NCBI RefSeq assembly: GCF_000306255.2
Contig: NZ_AKWY02000034.1
Span: forward strand, 434,001-498,000
DNA from: Leptospira noguchii serovar Panama str. CZ214
GTDB taxonomy: Bacteria > Spirochaetota > Leptospiria > Leptospirales > Leptospiraceae
DNA: 64,000 nt
Reading direction: 5' to 3'
A model generated the notes under the pieces. It saw only the letters and a list, made by a program, of their open reading frames with translations, was not told where the DNA came from and did not search any database. This document shows positions 13,802 through 31,727 of the stretch, piece by piece; position 1 is the stretch's first letter; each line of letters begins with the position of its first letter. A program made the position numbers and the translations under genes.

Positions 13802-13905
13802 AATATAGAATTAAAATAATTTACAGTGTGTTTAAAACTTTATTCAATTTGTCAGAAAAATCAAGTTGCAAAATCTGTTCCAGTCTTGGGACAAATCTTA
13901 TCATA

Positions 13906-14655
13906 TTAAAAAGCGCTTAACGCTGCTCGAATAAAGCTTGTAACCGGGGTTTGTTCTCTTGTATCTTCTAGGCCTTCTCTAAGTTCCCTTAGGACAATTT
14001 GTGCATCTGTCAAAACCGTGTTTACATTTTTATGAACGTCGTCGTTGTTAATCAATCTCCCCAAACTTCCGTCTCCTGTATTAATTTTTGTGGTAATATC
14101 TGCGATATTAGAAAAGGTTTTTCGAATGTCGCCTCTGTTTTCAGAAATCAATTCTGATAAACTTACTAAAGGATCTTGTAATACTCGGCCTTTGAGTGAA
14201 CCAGTCGTTTTATAATCTATCATAGTAACTGGAGTTGTTCTAGTTTTGAGTTGTTTTGGTTCCAGATCTGTAGTGCCCGGATCAATTGCGATCACACGTC
14301 CGGTCAAGAGGCTTTCATTTTTAATGATAATGTCATAGTTGTCATAGAGATTGATTTTTTCTCTTAATAACATCGTAATTTCTACTCTGGTTCCAATTCC
14401 AATTTCTCCTGATTGAACCTCGATTCCACTTTCATCAATTTGAATCAGTCTGATTGCAGAAACGTAACCGAAAGGTACTCCTTGAACGGTTACTTTATTT
14501 CCTACTTTGATTCCTTCCGCGTTTCTAAAGGTGGCCTTCATAAACTCTCCCTTTTTTTTAATGGGGCCACCTTCCGTAATAATCGTAAAATAACCGACTA
14601 CGGTAATCGCAGCGGTGAAAATGATTCCTACAAGTAGATAACGTAACGAATTCAT
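13906..14655 (-). CDS. mlaD: MlaD-like MCE protein
   Basis: MCE proteins form hexameric periplasmic rings, anchored in the inner membrane, that carry phospholipids. An N-terminal membrane helix ([17 protein letters not shown]) precedes one MCE domain (about 38-120) with [15 protein letters not shown] and [12 protein letters not shown]. The 249-residue size is between MlaD and longer MCE proteins. The ATG is chosen because AAGGAG lies 8 nt upstream; a TTG two codons earlier would sit on the ribosome site. It is the last gene of an operon with mlaF and mlaE. Confidence 0.88.
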   Translation of the reverse strand: MNSLRYLLVGIIFTAAITVVGYFTIITEGGPIKKKGEFMKATFRNAEGIKVGNKVTVQGVPFGYVSAIRLIQIDESGIEVQSGEIGIGTRVEITMLLREKINLYDNYDIIIKNESLLTGRVIAIDPGTTDLEPKQLKTRTTPVTMIDYKTTGSLKGRVLQDPLVSLSELISENRGDIRKTFSNIADITTKINTGDGSLGRLINNDDVHKNVNTVLTDAQIVLRELREGLEDTREQTPVTSFIRAALSAF

Positions 14656-14684
14656 ATTCAATTCTCCTTATATAGAAAACAGTT

Positions 14685-15452
14685 TTACGATTTGGTTTCC
14701 AAAATCATAGGCCCTGTAGTTTTTCCGTGAATAAATTGTTGGATCAGTTCATTGTTTGAATTTTGAATTTCTTCGGGAGTTCCGGTAAATACGATTTGCC
14801 CTTTGTAGACAAAACTGATTCTATCTGCAATCATGTAAGCGCTAGACATGTCGTGTGTAACTACAACTTGTGCGGCCCCGGTCTCTTTTTGAATTTTTAA
14901 TACTAGTTCGTTGATCACGTTAGACATCACAGGGTCCAAACCGGAAGTAGGTTCGTCATAGAGAATAATTTCCGGATTGGTAGTAATCGCCCTTGCGATT
15001 CCTGCTCTTTTTTTCATACCACCGGATATATCGTTCGGAAAATTATCTTTTGCAATCACCATATCCACTAATTTTAATTTTTCCATTACGATTTTTTGGA
15101 TTTTTTCTTCCGAAGCCAATTTATGTTCTCTTAAAGGAAGGGCTACGTTATCAAAGACGGTTAACCAATTGATCAGCGCTCCTGACTGAAATAAAACTCC
15201 CATTCTCGCACGTAGTCTCTTTTTAACTTTGGAATCTACTCTAGAAATACTTTCTCCGAAGATAAAACAATCCCCCGCGTCCGGTTCTAAAAGTCCAGTG
15301 ATATGTTTGAGAGTGACAGACTTACCTGTTCCAGAAGGACCCAGGATCACTAAGGTTTCTCCTTTTTTTACGTGAAGATCCATTCCTGCTAGGATCTTTC
15401 TTTTGCCGAAAGTTTTATGTACGTTTTTAAGTTCGATTGCAAACGGTTCCAT
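14685..15452 (-). CDS. mlaF: MlaF-like ABC transporter ATPase
   Basis: This is the cytoplasmic ATPase of the MCE lipid transporter. Walker A is GPSGTGKS (about 36-43), the signature [14 protein letters not shown] (about 143-156) and Walker [14 protein letters not shown]. The GGMKKR form of the signature is characteristic of Mla/MCE ATPases rather than importers. At 255 residues it is standard. It follows mlaE after 4 nt and precedes mlaD by 29 nt. Confidence 0.93.
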   Translation of the reverse strand: MEPFAIELKNVHKTFGKRKILAGMDLHVKKGETLVILGPSGTGKSVTLKHITGLLEPDAGDCFIFGESISRVDSKVKKRLRARMGVLFQSGALINWLTVFDNVALPLREHKLASEEKIQKIVMEKLKLVDMVIAKDNFPNDISGGMKKRAGIARAITTNPEIILYDEPTSGLDPVMSNVINELVLKIQKETGAAQVVVTHDMSSAYMIADRISFVYKGQIVFTGTPEEIQNSNNELIQQFIHGKTTGPMILETKS

Positions 15453-15456
15453 GGTT

Positions 15457-16232
15457 TCAATCTCTATAAAATAATGCAGTGATCATATAACCAGTAAAGA
15501 TCACCATTAAAAATGAAGCGACCACCGATTCTCTTGTGGCTCGACCGACTCCGATTGCTCCACCGGATGTTCTAAGTCCGTGTGAACAGGAAATTGCGGA
15601 TACAATGACTCCAAAGATAAAACCCTTTAGAATTCCTACATATAAATCTTTTAAACCTGGGATAGAAGCGATTCGATCAAACACGTCTCTAAAATAAGTA
15701 AAGTAGTCGATTCCAAGTTGGAAATAACCTACGATCGCCCCTCCTAAAATTCCAAGCGCGGTAGAATAAACGCATAACACCGGTACCATGACCGAAAATC
15801 CTAAGATCCTAGGAAAGATCAAATAACGTACCGGATCAATGGACATCACTTCAAGAGCGTCCACTTCCTCGGAAACTTTCATCGTCCCAATTTCAGCAGC
15901 CATGGCGGAACCGATTGAAGCAGCGAGGATCAAAGCGGTCATAAATGGAGACATTTCTCTGGTAAGAGTGATTGTCATCAAAAGACCAATCTGTCCTTCT
16001 GCACCAAAGTCTTTGAGCCCTAGTCCGGTATTAAGCGACATGATCATTCCAGTAAAAACGGCGACTATCGAAACCACAGAAATACTTCCGACTCCAGTGA
16101 TGTACATCTGATCTAAAATTTCTCTTCTTTTAAAAAAACTGTAAGGAAGGTTAAGAATACTTTCATATACTAAAAGGATCGTAAAACCGCTTGCATAGAA
16201 AAATTTTGTAAGTTTTTCTTTGATGGGCCCTG

Positions 16233-16236
<4 letters not shown>
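15457..16236 (-). CDS. mlaE: MlaE-like ABC transporter permease
   Basis: A 259-residue MlaE/YrbE permease with five or six membrane helices. [22 protein letters not shown] and [11 protein letters not shown] are hallmarks of the family. It partners MlaF and MlaD in phospholipid transport between the membranes. The gene start overlaps the stop of the upstream aromatic-repeat protein by 4 nt (ATGA), so that protein is in the same transcription unit. Confidence 0.93.
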
Positions 16237-17756
<1,520 letters not shown>

Positions 17757-18708
17757 TCGGTCAAACCCATTCTTTTAACGAAGGACGGAGGTTGGATCGT
17801 TCCTTTAGAGTATCGGATGTCAATTCCGTTTGAGGCGGCCAATTCTCCAGATTTATTTCAGGAAGAATTTCAAAAAAGATACGGAGTGTCCAGAACGAAT
17901 CCGATTTTATCTTTGGATGCGGATATCGTTTTTTTAGGTCTTCACGGAGGTCAGGGCGAAGACGGAACAATTCAAGGATTTTTAGAAACTTTAGGAATTC
18001 CTTACACAGGTTCCGGAGTCCTTGCTTCTGCGATTGCAATGGATAAAACTAGAGCCAATCAGATATTTTTACAATCCGGTCAGAAGGTTGCACCTTTTTT
18101 TGAAATTGATAAATTGGAATATTTGAATTCTATCGATGCAGCGATTACAAAACTGGAAACCCTAGGTTTTCCACAATTTTTAAAACCGGTAGAAGGTGGT
18201 TCCAGTGTTTCTACGCATAAAATTACAAACGTGGAACAGTTGAAAGAACAACTTTCGATTTTGTTTAAATCCGAATCTAAGTTGATGAGTCAGTCTTTTT
18301 TGGCTGGGATCGAAGTTTCTTGCGGAGTTTTAGAAAGATACAGAGACGGAAAATTTAAAAGGATCGCGTTACCCGCAACCGAAATTGTTCCAGGGGGGGA
18401 ATTTTTTGATTTCGAATCTAAATACAAACAGGGAGGTTCTCACGAAATCACACCTGCCAGAATTTCAGAACAAGAAATGAAACTGGTTCAAAAACTTGCG
18501 GTAGTCGCACATGAATCATTAGGATGTCGCGGATATTCCAGAACCGATTTTATCATCGTAAATGGAGAACCTCATATTTTAGAAACAAACACGTTACCCG
18601 GAATGACAGAGACGAGCTTAATTCCTCAACAGGCCAAAGCGGCTGGAATTTCTATGGAAGAAGTTTTTTCCGATCTGATAGAAATTGGACTAAAACGTTC
18701 TCTTTATT

Positions 18709-18955
<247 letters not shown>

Positions 18956-18965
18956 GATTAGAAAA

Positions 18966-19583
18966 TTAGGATATTACAAAAAGCGCAAGTTTAGAAAAGA
19001 AATTGGGGCGAAAACGAACCTGGGATAAGTCTCTGAAGTAAGCACTGTCTTCGATCTTAAATTTTTGAATTTCACAAAATTCTATAAAATCTAAAACCGA
19101 AAGAAAATGAAGGTTTGGAGTATTAAACCAGCGATAGGGAAGTAAATCTGTTACGGGGGTTTTACCCGTGGTCAAAATTTTCCAACGAACTTTCCAATGA
19201 CCGAAGTTTGGAAACGCTACGATTACTTTTTTACCGATCCGCAATGATTCTTTTAAAATTTCTCCTGGATTTCTAGTTTCTTGGATCGTTTGATTTAGAA
19301 TCACGTAATCAAAACGTTTGTCTTGATGATGTTCCAGGCCTTCGTCAATATCTCCGTGATGAACGTAGACTCCTCGTTGGATACATTCTACGATACAATC
19401 TTCGTCTTTTTCAATTCCCTGACCACGGATTCCTTTTTCCTTTAAAAGGTAGAGTAACGTTCCGTTTCCACATCCTAGATCCAAAACTCTGGAACCAGAA
19501 GGAATCAAATTAAGAATGTAAGCAAAGTCTGGTCTTTCTTTTAAAGCCAGATCGATGGATGTTTTTTTTTCTAAAGGAGTCAT
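18966..19583 (-). CDS. metW: MetW, methionine biosynthesis protein
   Basis: A 205-residue class I methyltransferase fold: VLDLGCGNGTLLYLL (about 34-48) binds SAM and DYVILNQTIQ is the MetW-typical strand. LPYRWFNTPNLHFLSVLDF is characteristic of MetW. Its gene follows metX after 4 nt. In other bacteria MetW is required with MetX for efficient homoserine acyltransfer, and this pairing supports the call. Confidence 0.93.
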   Translation of the reverse strand: MTPLEKKTSIDLALKERPDFAYILNLIPSGSRVLDLGCGNGTLLYLLKEKGIRGQGIEKDEDCIVECIQRGVYVHHGDIDEGLEHHQDKRFDYVILNQTIQETRNPGEILKESLRIGKKVIVAFPNFGHWKVRWKILTTGKTPVTDLLPYRWFNTPNLHFLSVLDFIEFCEIQKFKIEDSAYFRDLSQVRFRPNFFSKLALFVIS

Positions 19584-19587
19584 GTAG

Positions 19588-20688
<1,101 letters not shown>

Positions 20689-20768
20689 AAAATTTGATAA
20701 TTACCTTTTTCTAAAAAAAATTAAGTTAAAATTTCAAAAGAAACTGGTTTTGCAACATATAGTAAATG

Positions 20769-20782
20769 TATGAGTTGCCACA
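20769..20782 (-). repeat. Single copy of the dispersed GTRGGAAYTC-type motif upstream of metX
   Basis: Read on the minus strand the site is GTGGCAACTCATAC, one base off the common form GTGGGAACTCATAC. It lies about 80 nt upstream of the metX start in the gap below metY. No riboswitch-like structure is recognisable in the rest of that gap. Confidence 0.5.
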
Positions 20783-20933
20783 GATTAAATTTCATTTGAG
20801 TAGATTAAAACTTTTGTACGATCAATTTGAGATTAAACTCCATTTAAGTTATTGTTTTATTGTTAAACATTTACTTTTTATAGATGGATAAAAGAGACAC
20901 TTTGGAATACAAAAAATAAGAATTTCTTTTCTA

Positions 20934-22238
20934 TCAAATTTTCTTTAGAGCTTCCTCTAGATCGAATAGAATGTCTTCTATATTTTCTAAACCGACTGAA
21001 AGACGAACGAAGTCCGGAGTAACTCCGGCTGAAAGTTGTTCTTCTGGATTCAACTGCTGGTGAGTCGTAGACGCTGGATGGATCGCCAAAGATTTTGCAT
21101 CTCCTACGTTTGCTAAAAGAGAAAATAATTCTAGTCCGTCTATAAATTTCTTAGCTTCTACAACTCCACCTTTAATCCCAAAACCTAAAATGGCACCATA
21201 AAGATCTTTTTTATGGTATTTTTTTGCAAGAGAGAAGTTCTTATCCGTTTTTAAACCTGGGTAGTTTACCCAGGATACTTTAGGATGTTTGATCAGATAT
21301 TCCGCGACTGCAAGAGCATTTTCAGAATGTTTGCGCATTCTCAGAGGAAGAGTTTCCACACCTTGTAAAATTTGCCAGGCGTTAAAAGGAGAAATAGAAG
21401 CACCTGTATCACGAAGTCCTTGTACTTTTGCTTTGATGATGTAGGCGATATTCACTCCACCGAACGGTTCGAATTTACCAAAAACTTCCCAGAACTTTAA
21501 ACCGTGATAACTAGGGTCCGGTTCTGTAAAGTTTTTAAATTTTCCATTCCCCCAATTGAACTTACCGGAATCTACTATAATACCTCCGATTGAAGTTCCA
21601 TGTCCTCCTAAAAATTTAGTTAGAGAATGAACTACAATATCTGCACCGTGTTCGATCGGATTGACTAAATAGGGAGAAGGTAAGGTATTGTCTATTACCA
21701 AAGGAACTTCCGAATCGTGTGCGACTTTTGCGATCGCTTCTAAATTCAAAGTATCTAATTTAGGATTTCCTAATGTTTCTGCATAAAACGCTCTGGTTTT
21801 ATCGTTGACCGCTTTGCGAAAATTTTCAGGATCGGAAGGATCTACAAAATGAACCTTAATCCCTAATTTAGGAAACGTATAATGAAGAAGGTTATAAGTT
21901 CCACCGTAGAGGGAAGACGAGGCAACAATTTCTTGACCAGTTTCTACTATATTCAGTAGTGCGAGAGTTTCTGCCGCTTGACCGGAAGCAGTAGCAAGTG
22001 CGGCTACTCCACCTTCTAAGGCGGCGATTCTTTGTTCCAGAACGTCCGTGGTGGGATTCATAATTCTTGTATAGATGTTTCCGAATTCTTGTAAGCCGAA
22101 AAGTTTAGCTGCGTGTTCAGTGTTCTTAAACACATAGGATGTAGTTTGATAAATTGGAACTGCCCTAGATAAAGTGGAAGGGTCTGGAGATTGACCTCCG
22201 TGGAGCGCAATTGTCTCTGGTTTATAATTTCTAGGCAT
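20934..22238 (-). CDS. metY: O-acetylhomoserine sulfhydrylase (MetY)
   Basis: This PLP enzyme makes homocysteine (or methionine) from O-acetylhomoserine and sulfide (or methanethiol). The PLP lysine is Lys208 in [26 protein letters not shown] and [14 protein letters not shown] are typical, and the 434-residue length fits the long MetY subclass rather than MetB/MetC. Together with MetX and MetW it gives a full direct-sulfhydrylation path. The 298-nt region upstream shows no recognisable riboswitch. Confidence 0.94.
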   Translation of the reverse strand: MPRNYKPETIALHGGQSPDPSTLSRAVPIYQTTSYVFKNTEHAAKLFGLQEFGNIYTRIMNPTTDVLEQRIAALEGGVAALATASGQAAETLALLNIVETGQEIVASSSLYGGTYNLLHYTFPKLGIKVHFVDPSDPENFRKAVNDKTRAFYAETLGNPKLDTLNLEAIAKVAHDSEVPLVIDNTLPSPYLVNPIEHGADIVVHSLTKFLGGHGTSIGGIIVDSGKFNWGNGKFKNFTEPDPSYHGLKFWEVFGKFEPFGGVNIAYIIKAKVQGLRDTGASISPFNAWQILQGVETLPLRMRKHSENALAVAEYLIKHPKVSWVNYPGLKTDKNFSLAKKYHKKDLYGAILGFGIKGGVVEAKKFIDGLELFSLLANVGDAKSLAIHPASTTHQQLNPEEQLSAGVTPDFVRLSVGLENIEDILFDLEEALKKI

Positions 22239-22536
22239 TTAGATATTCATTCTCCTTTTTCGTATTTTGAGAATTTTTACACAGAAGTCAAACTAAAATC
22301 CGTTATATTGAAATTGAATTCTGTTTGTGCGAATAAGATTGAAAAAAATTTCCTTTGCAATTCTAGTCGTTTTTGATTCTATTTAACACCTAAGACCATA
22401 AAGTCGCTTTAATGAGGTTGAAACGGGTTGAATTTTTAGGATTAACTTTTGTTTCTTTCCGAAAATTAAGTAAGACTTATTTATAAGGAGAGTGTAGCGG
22501 GAGTTTCTAAGGAATTTTCGGTTTAAATCAATCGAC

Positions 22537-24176
<1,640 letters not shown>

Positions 24177-24180
<4 letters not shown>

Positions 24181-24950
24181 AAAAGTGTTTTCTCTTCAAG
24201 TCTTGCGAGTAAAAACGCAAAAGCGGTTTCGGTACGAAGAACTCGATCGGAAAGATTTAGTTTTTTAAAATTGAAACGTTTCCAAAAATTAATTTCGGTT
24301 GGAATAAAACCACTTTCCGGACCGATCGCGGCTAAAATACGAGGTGTTTTAGAATATATTCTAAAATTTGAATCTAATTTTTTTTCTTCAAATATCTCAG
24401 TAAAAGTAAAACCTTTTCGATCTAAAATAAAACGAAATGTAAAATCTAACATTTTTAGTTTTTTTGTAAGAATATTTTCGATTTGATTTTGAAAGTCGAA
24501 ACAAACTTTAGGAAGAAATATATTTTTTCCTTGTTCCATACCTTCTAAAAGTTCAGATTCGATTTCATTTTGATTCCAAATGGGAGAGGTTAAATAATCT
24601 TTTCTAGAATTCTTACTGATAAAAAAATGAATCGAGGTAATTCCCCAAGTTCCTGCTAACTGAAGAATTTTTCGAACTGTAGGAGGTCGGTTGATTGCCA
24701 TTAGAATATGGACTTCCGGAAAGCGGGGGCGTGGAACTAAAATTTTTTTATAGGTTCCTACAATTTGATTCTTAGTAATTTTTTCAAGAAAGAATTGTCC
24801 TATATCTGTATCTATCAGTCCCGCTTTTAAACGATCTCCTTCTCGTTTATTCAAAATATTGCATATATGATTTATTTTTTTAGGATCCTGGATAGAAAAT
24901 AGATCTGATTTTTCAATTCTCCATTCTTTTTTACATATGAGTAGATTCAA
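24177..24950 (-). CDS. rsmE: RsmE, 16S rRNA m3U1498 methyltransferase
   Basis: RsmE is a SPOUT (knotted) methyltransferase acting on 16S rRNA U1498. The C-terminal knot motif IGPESGFIPTE with LNLSDRVLRTETAFAFLLA is diagnostic, as is the N-terminal NHICNILNKREGDRL. The second glycine of the usual GPEGG is serine here. At 257 residues it is normal. The start is a TTG, 14 nt after the zinc-ribbon gene, so it is probably in one operon with the two genes upstream. Confidence 0.92.
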
Positions 24951-24964
24951 AAGGAAAAATCGTA

Positions 24965-25411
<447 letters not shown>

Positions 25412-25414
25412 TTT

Positions 25415-26260
<846 letters not shown>

Positions 26261-26302
26261 GTAAGCGGATATTTGAATCCTATAACACGGAGGTTATAAA
26301 AT

Positions 26303-26345
<43 letters not shown>

Positions 26346-26373
26346 ACATTATTTTTTATTCAAAAATCCAAGA

Positions 26374-27660
<1,287 letters not shown>

Positions 27661-27756
27661 AATGGAAAGTACCTCGTTTCAATCTGAAAATACTCTTGTA
27701 GGAATCTATGATTCTGTCGATTTATTTACTATCGGTTTTGTGAAGGAGAAAAAAAA

Positions 27757-28290
27757 ATGGGAGAAGGGTCACTCTCGCAAGAGGATATAGACGCACTTTT
27801 AACTGGTGGCGGTGGAGAAGCTGCGGCACCTACTGGCGGCGGCGATGGTTCCGATTTCAACCTGAGTGGAGAGTTAGATTCTCTCCTCGGAAGTGAAGGA
27901 GGAAAAGCGGCTGGGGGTGGAGGGGATAGTTCCGGAACCGATTCTCCTTCTTTTGCAGATATTTCTGCCGCCTTGGGACCTTCTCCGACTCCTGCGCCCG
28001 CAGCACCTAGGCAGACCTCTCGTCAGTCTTCTCCGTCTCAATCCACAAATTTAAATTTACTCATGGATGTAAATCTGGCTCTTACTGTGGAGTTAGGTAG
28101 GACAAATATGTTTATCAAAGACGTCAACGGTTTGAACGAAGGTGTTGTCGTAGAATTAGATAAAAACGTGGGAGAGGATTTAGATATTCTTGCGAATGGT
28201 CGTTTGGTAGGAAGAGGGAAACTGGTTGCAATGGATGACTTTTATGGGATTCAAATTACGGAGATTGTAGATCAAAGTAGAAGGCTTTAA
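27757..28290 (+). CDS. fliN: FliN/FliY flagellar motor switch protein
   Basis: This is a component of the C-ring that sets rotation direction and binds the export apparatus. The C-terminal SpoA domain (about 100-177: NLLMDVNLALTVELGRT, LDKNVGEDLDILANGRLV, GIQITEIV) is FliN. The N-terminus carries SLSQEDIDALLTGG, similar to the CheY-binding EIDALL element of FliM, joined by a Gly/Ala/Pro/Ser-rich linker. That combination recalls short FliY proteins. GAAGGAG precedes the ATG. Downstream is repeat-rich DNA, so the gene is probably monocistronic. Confidence 0.92.
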   Translation: MGEGSLSQEDIDALLTGGGGEAAAPTGGGDGSDFNLSGELDSLLGSEGGKAAGGGGDSSGTDSPSFADISAALGPSPTPAPAAPRQTSRQSSPSQSTNLNLLMDVNLALTVELGRTNMFIKDVNGLNEGVVVELDKNVGEDLDILANGRLVGRGKLVAMDDFYGIQITEIVDQSRRL

Positions 28291-28478
28291 AAATCGCTCC
28301 AACTTCATGATGGCTGTTTTTAGTTGTTACCATAAATGTAGTAGTTCCCACAGAAACCTATGATTTATATTTTTGAGTATTCTTTGTTATTATAATTTTT
28401 GTATGAATCCCAACATTCGATTTTGTTTTTTGTAGAAAAATGGATAGAGTGTTCTATAGAAAGAACCTGTGTTTTATG

Positions 28479-28528
28479 TGGTAGTTCCCGCATTTTTTAG
28501 AAAAATTGGAATTTTGTGGGAACTACCA
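28479..28528. repeat. Inverted repeat of the dispersed motif (possible hairpin)
   Basis: TGGTAGTTCCCGCA (28479-28492) faces TGTGGGAACTACCA (28515-28528) across a 22-nt loop, 13 of 14 positions complementary and the other a possible G-U pair. Each arm is followed or preceded by T/A runs. It lies about 190 nt after fliN and could act as a late bidirectional terminator. Confidence 0.6.
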
Positions 28529-28640
28529 TTTTTTATAAGTTCAACAACTAAATTGATTGTTGAATTGCTCAAAAGCCCCTATGAATTCGGTTCTATTTTT
28601 TCGTAAAAAAAAATCGACTCAAATCTAAATTTTGCAGATT

Positions 28641-28720
28641 GATTCTTAAAATGTGGGAATTCTCACCAAACTATGATTTTACGAACAAATTTTGAAAGTG
28701 TAGGAACTCATACTTTTAGG
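28641..28720 (+). repeat. 80-bp dispersed intergenic repeat, copy A
   Basis: The unit starts GATTCTTAAA, holds GTGGGAATTCTCAC (28653-28666), the stretch GATTTTACGAACAAATT, and GTAGGAACTCATAC (28700-28713), and ends with ACTTTTAG. Copies B (34701-34780) and C (55581-55657), both on the minus strand, show the same order; copies A and B share the 17-nt central stretch exactly. Confidence 0.75.
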
Positions 28721-28766
28721 AAATTATTCTCAGCCGAATTCAAGTTAAATAGGAACTACTGTAGAT

Positions 28767-29699
28767 TTAATTTTTCTGATCTGTATTTCCTAAAACGGAT
28801 TTTAAAATCGAGCGAAAGTTAGTTAGGTTCAAAGGAAGTACTACTTCCGCTTTTTTACCGGAGATTTTTTCAAATTCTTTGATAAACTTTTGACCGATTC
28901 GTAGTTTGACCGCATCCTTTCCTCCTTGAGAACGAATGGATTGAGAGATGAGTTCGATACCTTTTGCGGTTGCAGTTGCGATTGATTCTACTTCTTTGGC
29001 AACCCCTTCTGCTTCATTGATTCTTTTTTGTTTTTCTCCTTCAGATTTATTGATCGCTTCTTCTTTAAAACCTAGAGACCGATTGATCTTTGCATCTCTA
29101 TCTCCTTCCGAAAGTGAAATTTGCGCTTTCTTGGAAATCTGTGCTTTTTTCTCTTTTTCCATCGCTTCTAAGATGGACTTAGGAGGAGTAATGTTTACGA
29201 TCTCATAACGATTCACTTTAATTCCCCAAGGTTCTGTGGCTTGATCCAATACTTCTAAAATTTTATTATTGATCGCATCCCTTGTTTCGAACGTAACGTC
29301 TAAATCCATTGTTCCTATGATGGCACGCATCGTAGTTTGTGCAAGTTGAGAGGCTGCAAACTGATAGTCGTTGATTCCGTAACTCGCTTTATAAGGATCT
29401 AATACTTTTAAATAAAGAATTCCATCCATTTCTACTTTTACGTTGTCTTTTGTAATACAGGTTTGAGGAGGAACATCCGTTGCTTGTTCTTTCAAAGTAT
29501 GATGATACGAATCTTTTTCGATAAATGGCCAAAGAAGATGAAGTCCAGCGTGTAAGGTTCTGCTGTATTTTCCAAATTTTTCGACTACGATACAATCTTG
29601 AGCGGAAACGATTCGAATGGAACGATAGAGTTTGTATGTAAAATAAATTCCAAATAAAGTCCAGAATATAATTACAAATGTGGTTTGAAACGTTTCCAT
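28767..29699 (-). CDS. SPFH/band-7 protein (paraslipin-like), downstream copy
   Basis: A 310-residue stomatin-family protein: N-terminal membrane helix (about 6-24), SPFH domain (VEKFGKYSRTLHAGLHLLWPFIE onward to about 200) and a long charged coiled-coil (EGDRDAKINRSLGFKEEAINKSEGEK). Family members form large membrane rings that act on lipid order or proteases. It is the second of two tandem paralogs, 1 nt after the first, in an operon begun by an NfeD gene, the usual SPFH partner. Confidence 0.9.
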   Translation of the reverse strand: METFQTTFVIIFWTLFGIYFTYKLYRSIRIVSAQDCIVVEKFGKYSRTLHAGLHLLWPFIEKDSYHHTLKEQATDVPPQTCITKDNVKVEMDGILYLKVLDPYKASYGINDYQFAASQLAQTTMRAIIGTMDLDVTFETRDAINNKILEVLDQATEPWGIKVNRYEIVNITPPKSILEAMEKEKKAQISKKAQISLSEGDRDAKINRSLGFKEEAINKSEGEKQKRINEAEGVAKEVESIATATAKGIELISQSIRSQGGKDAVKLRIGQKFIKEFEKISGKKAEVVLPLNLTNFRSILKSVLGNTDQKN

Positions 29700-29700
29700 T

Positions 29701-30648
29701 TTATTGACCTTCCTTCTCTTTCTGTGTTTTGATTTCAGGTAACTTTCCCGTTACTTTGGAAAGTCCTTCAAATACCCCCGCTATGTTGGCTAGTTCCGCA
29801 GGTAGAATTGTAGTTTTAGACGTTCTTAAAATTTCTCCAAGTCCAGTTAAATAGTCTTCCGTGATTTGTAAATTAACCGCTTCTTCTCCACCTTCTTTGG
29901 AAATTGATTCTGCGATCATACGAATACCTTTTGCTTTTGCGGCGGCGATCAGTTCGATTTCTAAAGCCTTACCTTCTGCTTCGTTGATCTTTTTCATCTT
30001 TTCCCCTTCAGAGATGTTAATCGCTTCTTCTCTTTCTCCTACAGAACGATTGATCCTAGAAAGTTTTTCTCCTTCCGAAATGGTAATCTCTGCTCGTTTT
30101 ACTCGCTCTGCTTTTACCTGTTCTTCCATTTCGTGAAGAATTTCTTTTGGTGGAGATATGTTTTTAATTTCATATCTTGTGACTTTGATTCCCCAAGGAT
30201 CTGTTGCTTCATCTAAAGCACGCACAACGTGTGAGTTAATATCGTCTCTTTCTGCAAAGGTCTGGTCTAAAATGAGTTTACCGATTTCGGAGCGAAGAGT
30301 GGTTTGGGCGAGTTGTTGAGTCGCTAACATAAAGTTTTCGATCGCATAAGACGCCTTATACGCATCTACTACTTTCAAATAAAGAATTCCGTCTACAGAG
30401 ATAGAAACGTTATCTTTCGTAATACACATCTGAGGAGGAATATCGATCGCAATTTCTTTTAGGTTTTGTCTGTATTTCACAATTTCTATGATTGGCCAAA
30501 GAAAATGAAACCCTGCTTTTAAAGCACCTTTGAAAACCCCCAACCGTTCTACTACGTAACAATACTGTTCTGGAACTACGATAAACGTCTTACGAATCAG
30601 ATAAATCAGCGCTATAAAAAATAACGTGAACATAAACCCTGCAGACAT
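29701..30648 (-). CDS. SPFH/band-7 protein (paraslipin-like), upstream copy
   Basis: A 315-residue paralog of the next gene, with the same architecture: membrane helix (about 3-19), SPFH domain (VERLGVFKGALKAGFHFLWPIIE), NISPPKEIL element and coiled-coil with repeated ISEGE segments. QmcA-like paraslipins resemble it. The pairing of two copies suggests hetero-oligomeric rings with NfeD. Spacing is 29 nt from nfeD and 1 nt to the second copy. Confidence 0.9.
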   Translation of the reverse strand: MSAGFMFTLFFIALIYLIRKTFIVVPEQYCYVVERLGVFKGALKAGFHFLWPIIEIVKYRQNLKEIAIDIPPQMCITKDNVSISVDGILYLKVVDAYKASYAIENFMLATQQLAQTTLRSEIGKLILDQTFAERDDINSHVVRALDEATDPWGIKVTRYEIKNISPPKEILHEMEEQVKAERVKRAEITISEGEKLSRINRSVGEREEAINISEGEKMKKINEAEGKALEIELIAAAKAKGIRMIAESISKEGGEEAVNLQITEDYLTGLGEILRTSKTTILPAELANIAGVFEGLSKVTGKLPEIKTQKEKEGQ

Positions 30649-30677
30649 AAAATCTCCTTTTTTATTTTAAATTAGAA

Positions 30678-31148
30678 TTACTCTTCCGGAAGTTCCAAAG
30701 GTTCTACAAAGAATGTAAGATTGTCTCGGCTTAAAATTCTAGCTTTGTTTCCTTTGGGAATTCTGGATTTTTTAGAAACGGCGTCCCATTCAACTCCTTG
30801 AAAAAGAATTCTTCCACCTCTTCTTTCTACAAGAATGTCTTTGACTACAGGGACTAGTTTTCCTACCTCATCGTTTTTCGGAATGGAATGTTCTATTTGA
30901 GCCGGAAAAATTTTTCGAATTGTAGCACTTCCTACATAAATCAATAACGCGGAAAGAATAACCCAAAGTCCAAGTTGCCAACCGATGGAAATATCAAAAA
31001 AATAAACAACAATCCCGGTAATAATACCCGAAGTTCCTAAAAAAGCTACAAACGTTCCCGGGATAAAAAATTCAGCGAAAATTAATAAAACACCGCCTCC
31101 GACCCAAAGTGTTGTAATTGTAGGTAGATTGGAAATAAAATCAAACAT
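30678..31148 (-). CDS. NfeD-like membrane protein
   Basis: A 156-residue short-form NfeD: three or four membrane helices in the first 70 residues (GGVLLIFAEFFIPGTFVAFLG) and a C-terminal OB-fold-like domain (KDILVERRGGRILFQGVEWDAV, IPKGNKARIL). It lacks the N-terminal ClpP-like protease of long NfeD proteins. NfeD OB domains are thought to associate with SPFH partners, which follow directly here. Confidence 0.88.
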   Translation of the reverse strand: MFDFISNLPTITTLWVGGGVLLIFAEFFIPGTFVAFLGTSGIITGIVVYFFDISIGWQLGLWVILSALLIYVGSATIRKIFPAQIEHSIPKNDEVGKLVPVVKDILVERRGGRILFQGVEWDAVSKKSRIPKGNKARILSRDNLTFFVEPLELPEE

Positions 31149-31257
31149 GAAAGATTATTTTCTAAAGTAGAAAGATTCGTAAATTTTTTTCAAAGTTCAA
31201 TCTGTTTTTTATATTTAAAAAAAATAGAAAAGAAAGGTTACTATCCAGAAAAAAGAT

Positions 31258-31701
<444 letters not shown>

Positions 31702-31727
31702 TTAAAAATAATCTGGTAAAGATCATC

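Larger units (their letters stand above)
28291..28766. other. Gene-free stretch packed with the dispersed palindrome motif
   Basis: At least five copies of the 14-bp motif or variants occur: near 28341 (minus orientation), 28479-28492, 28515-28528, 28653-28666 and 28700-28713. A further inverted pair, TTCAACAA and TTGTTGAA, lies at 28540-28547 and 28557-28564. No coding frame is credible. The stretch separates the 3' ends of the convergent fliN and SPFH genes. Confidence 0.7.

Noticed and set aside
20689..22536. SAM riboswitch upstream of metX or metY
   Set aside because: I looked for the conserved cores of SAM-I and SAM-II and saw none; only a dispersed motif is present upstream of metX.
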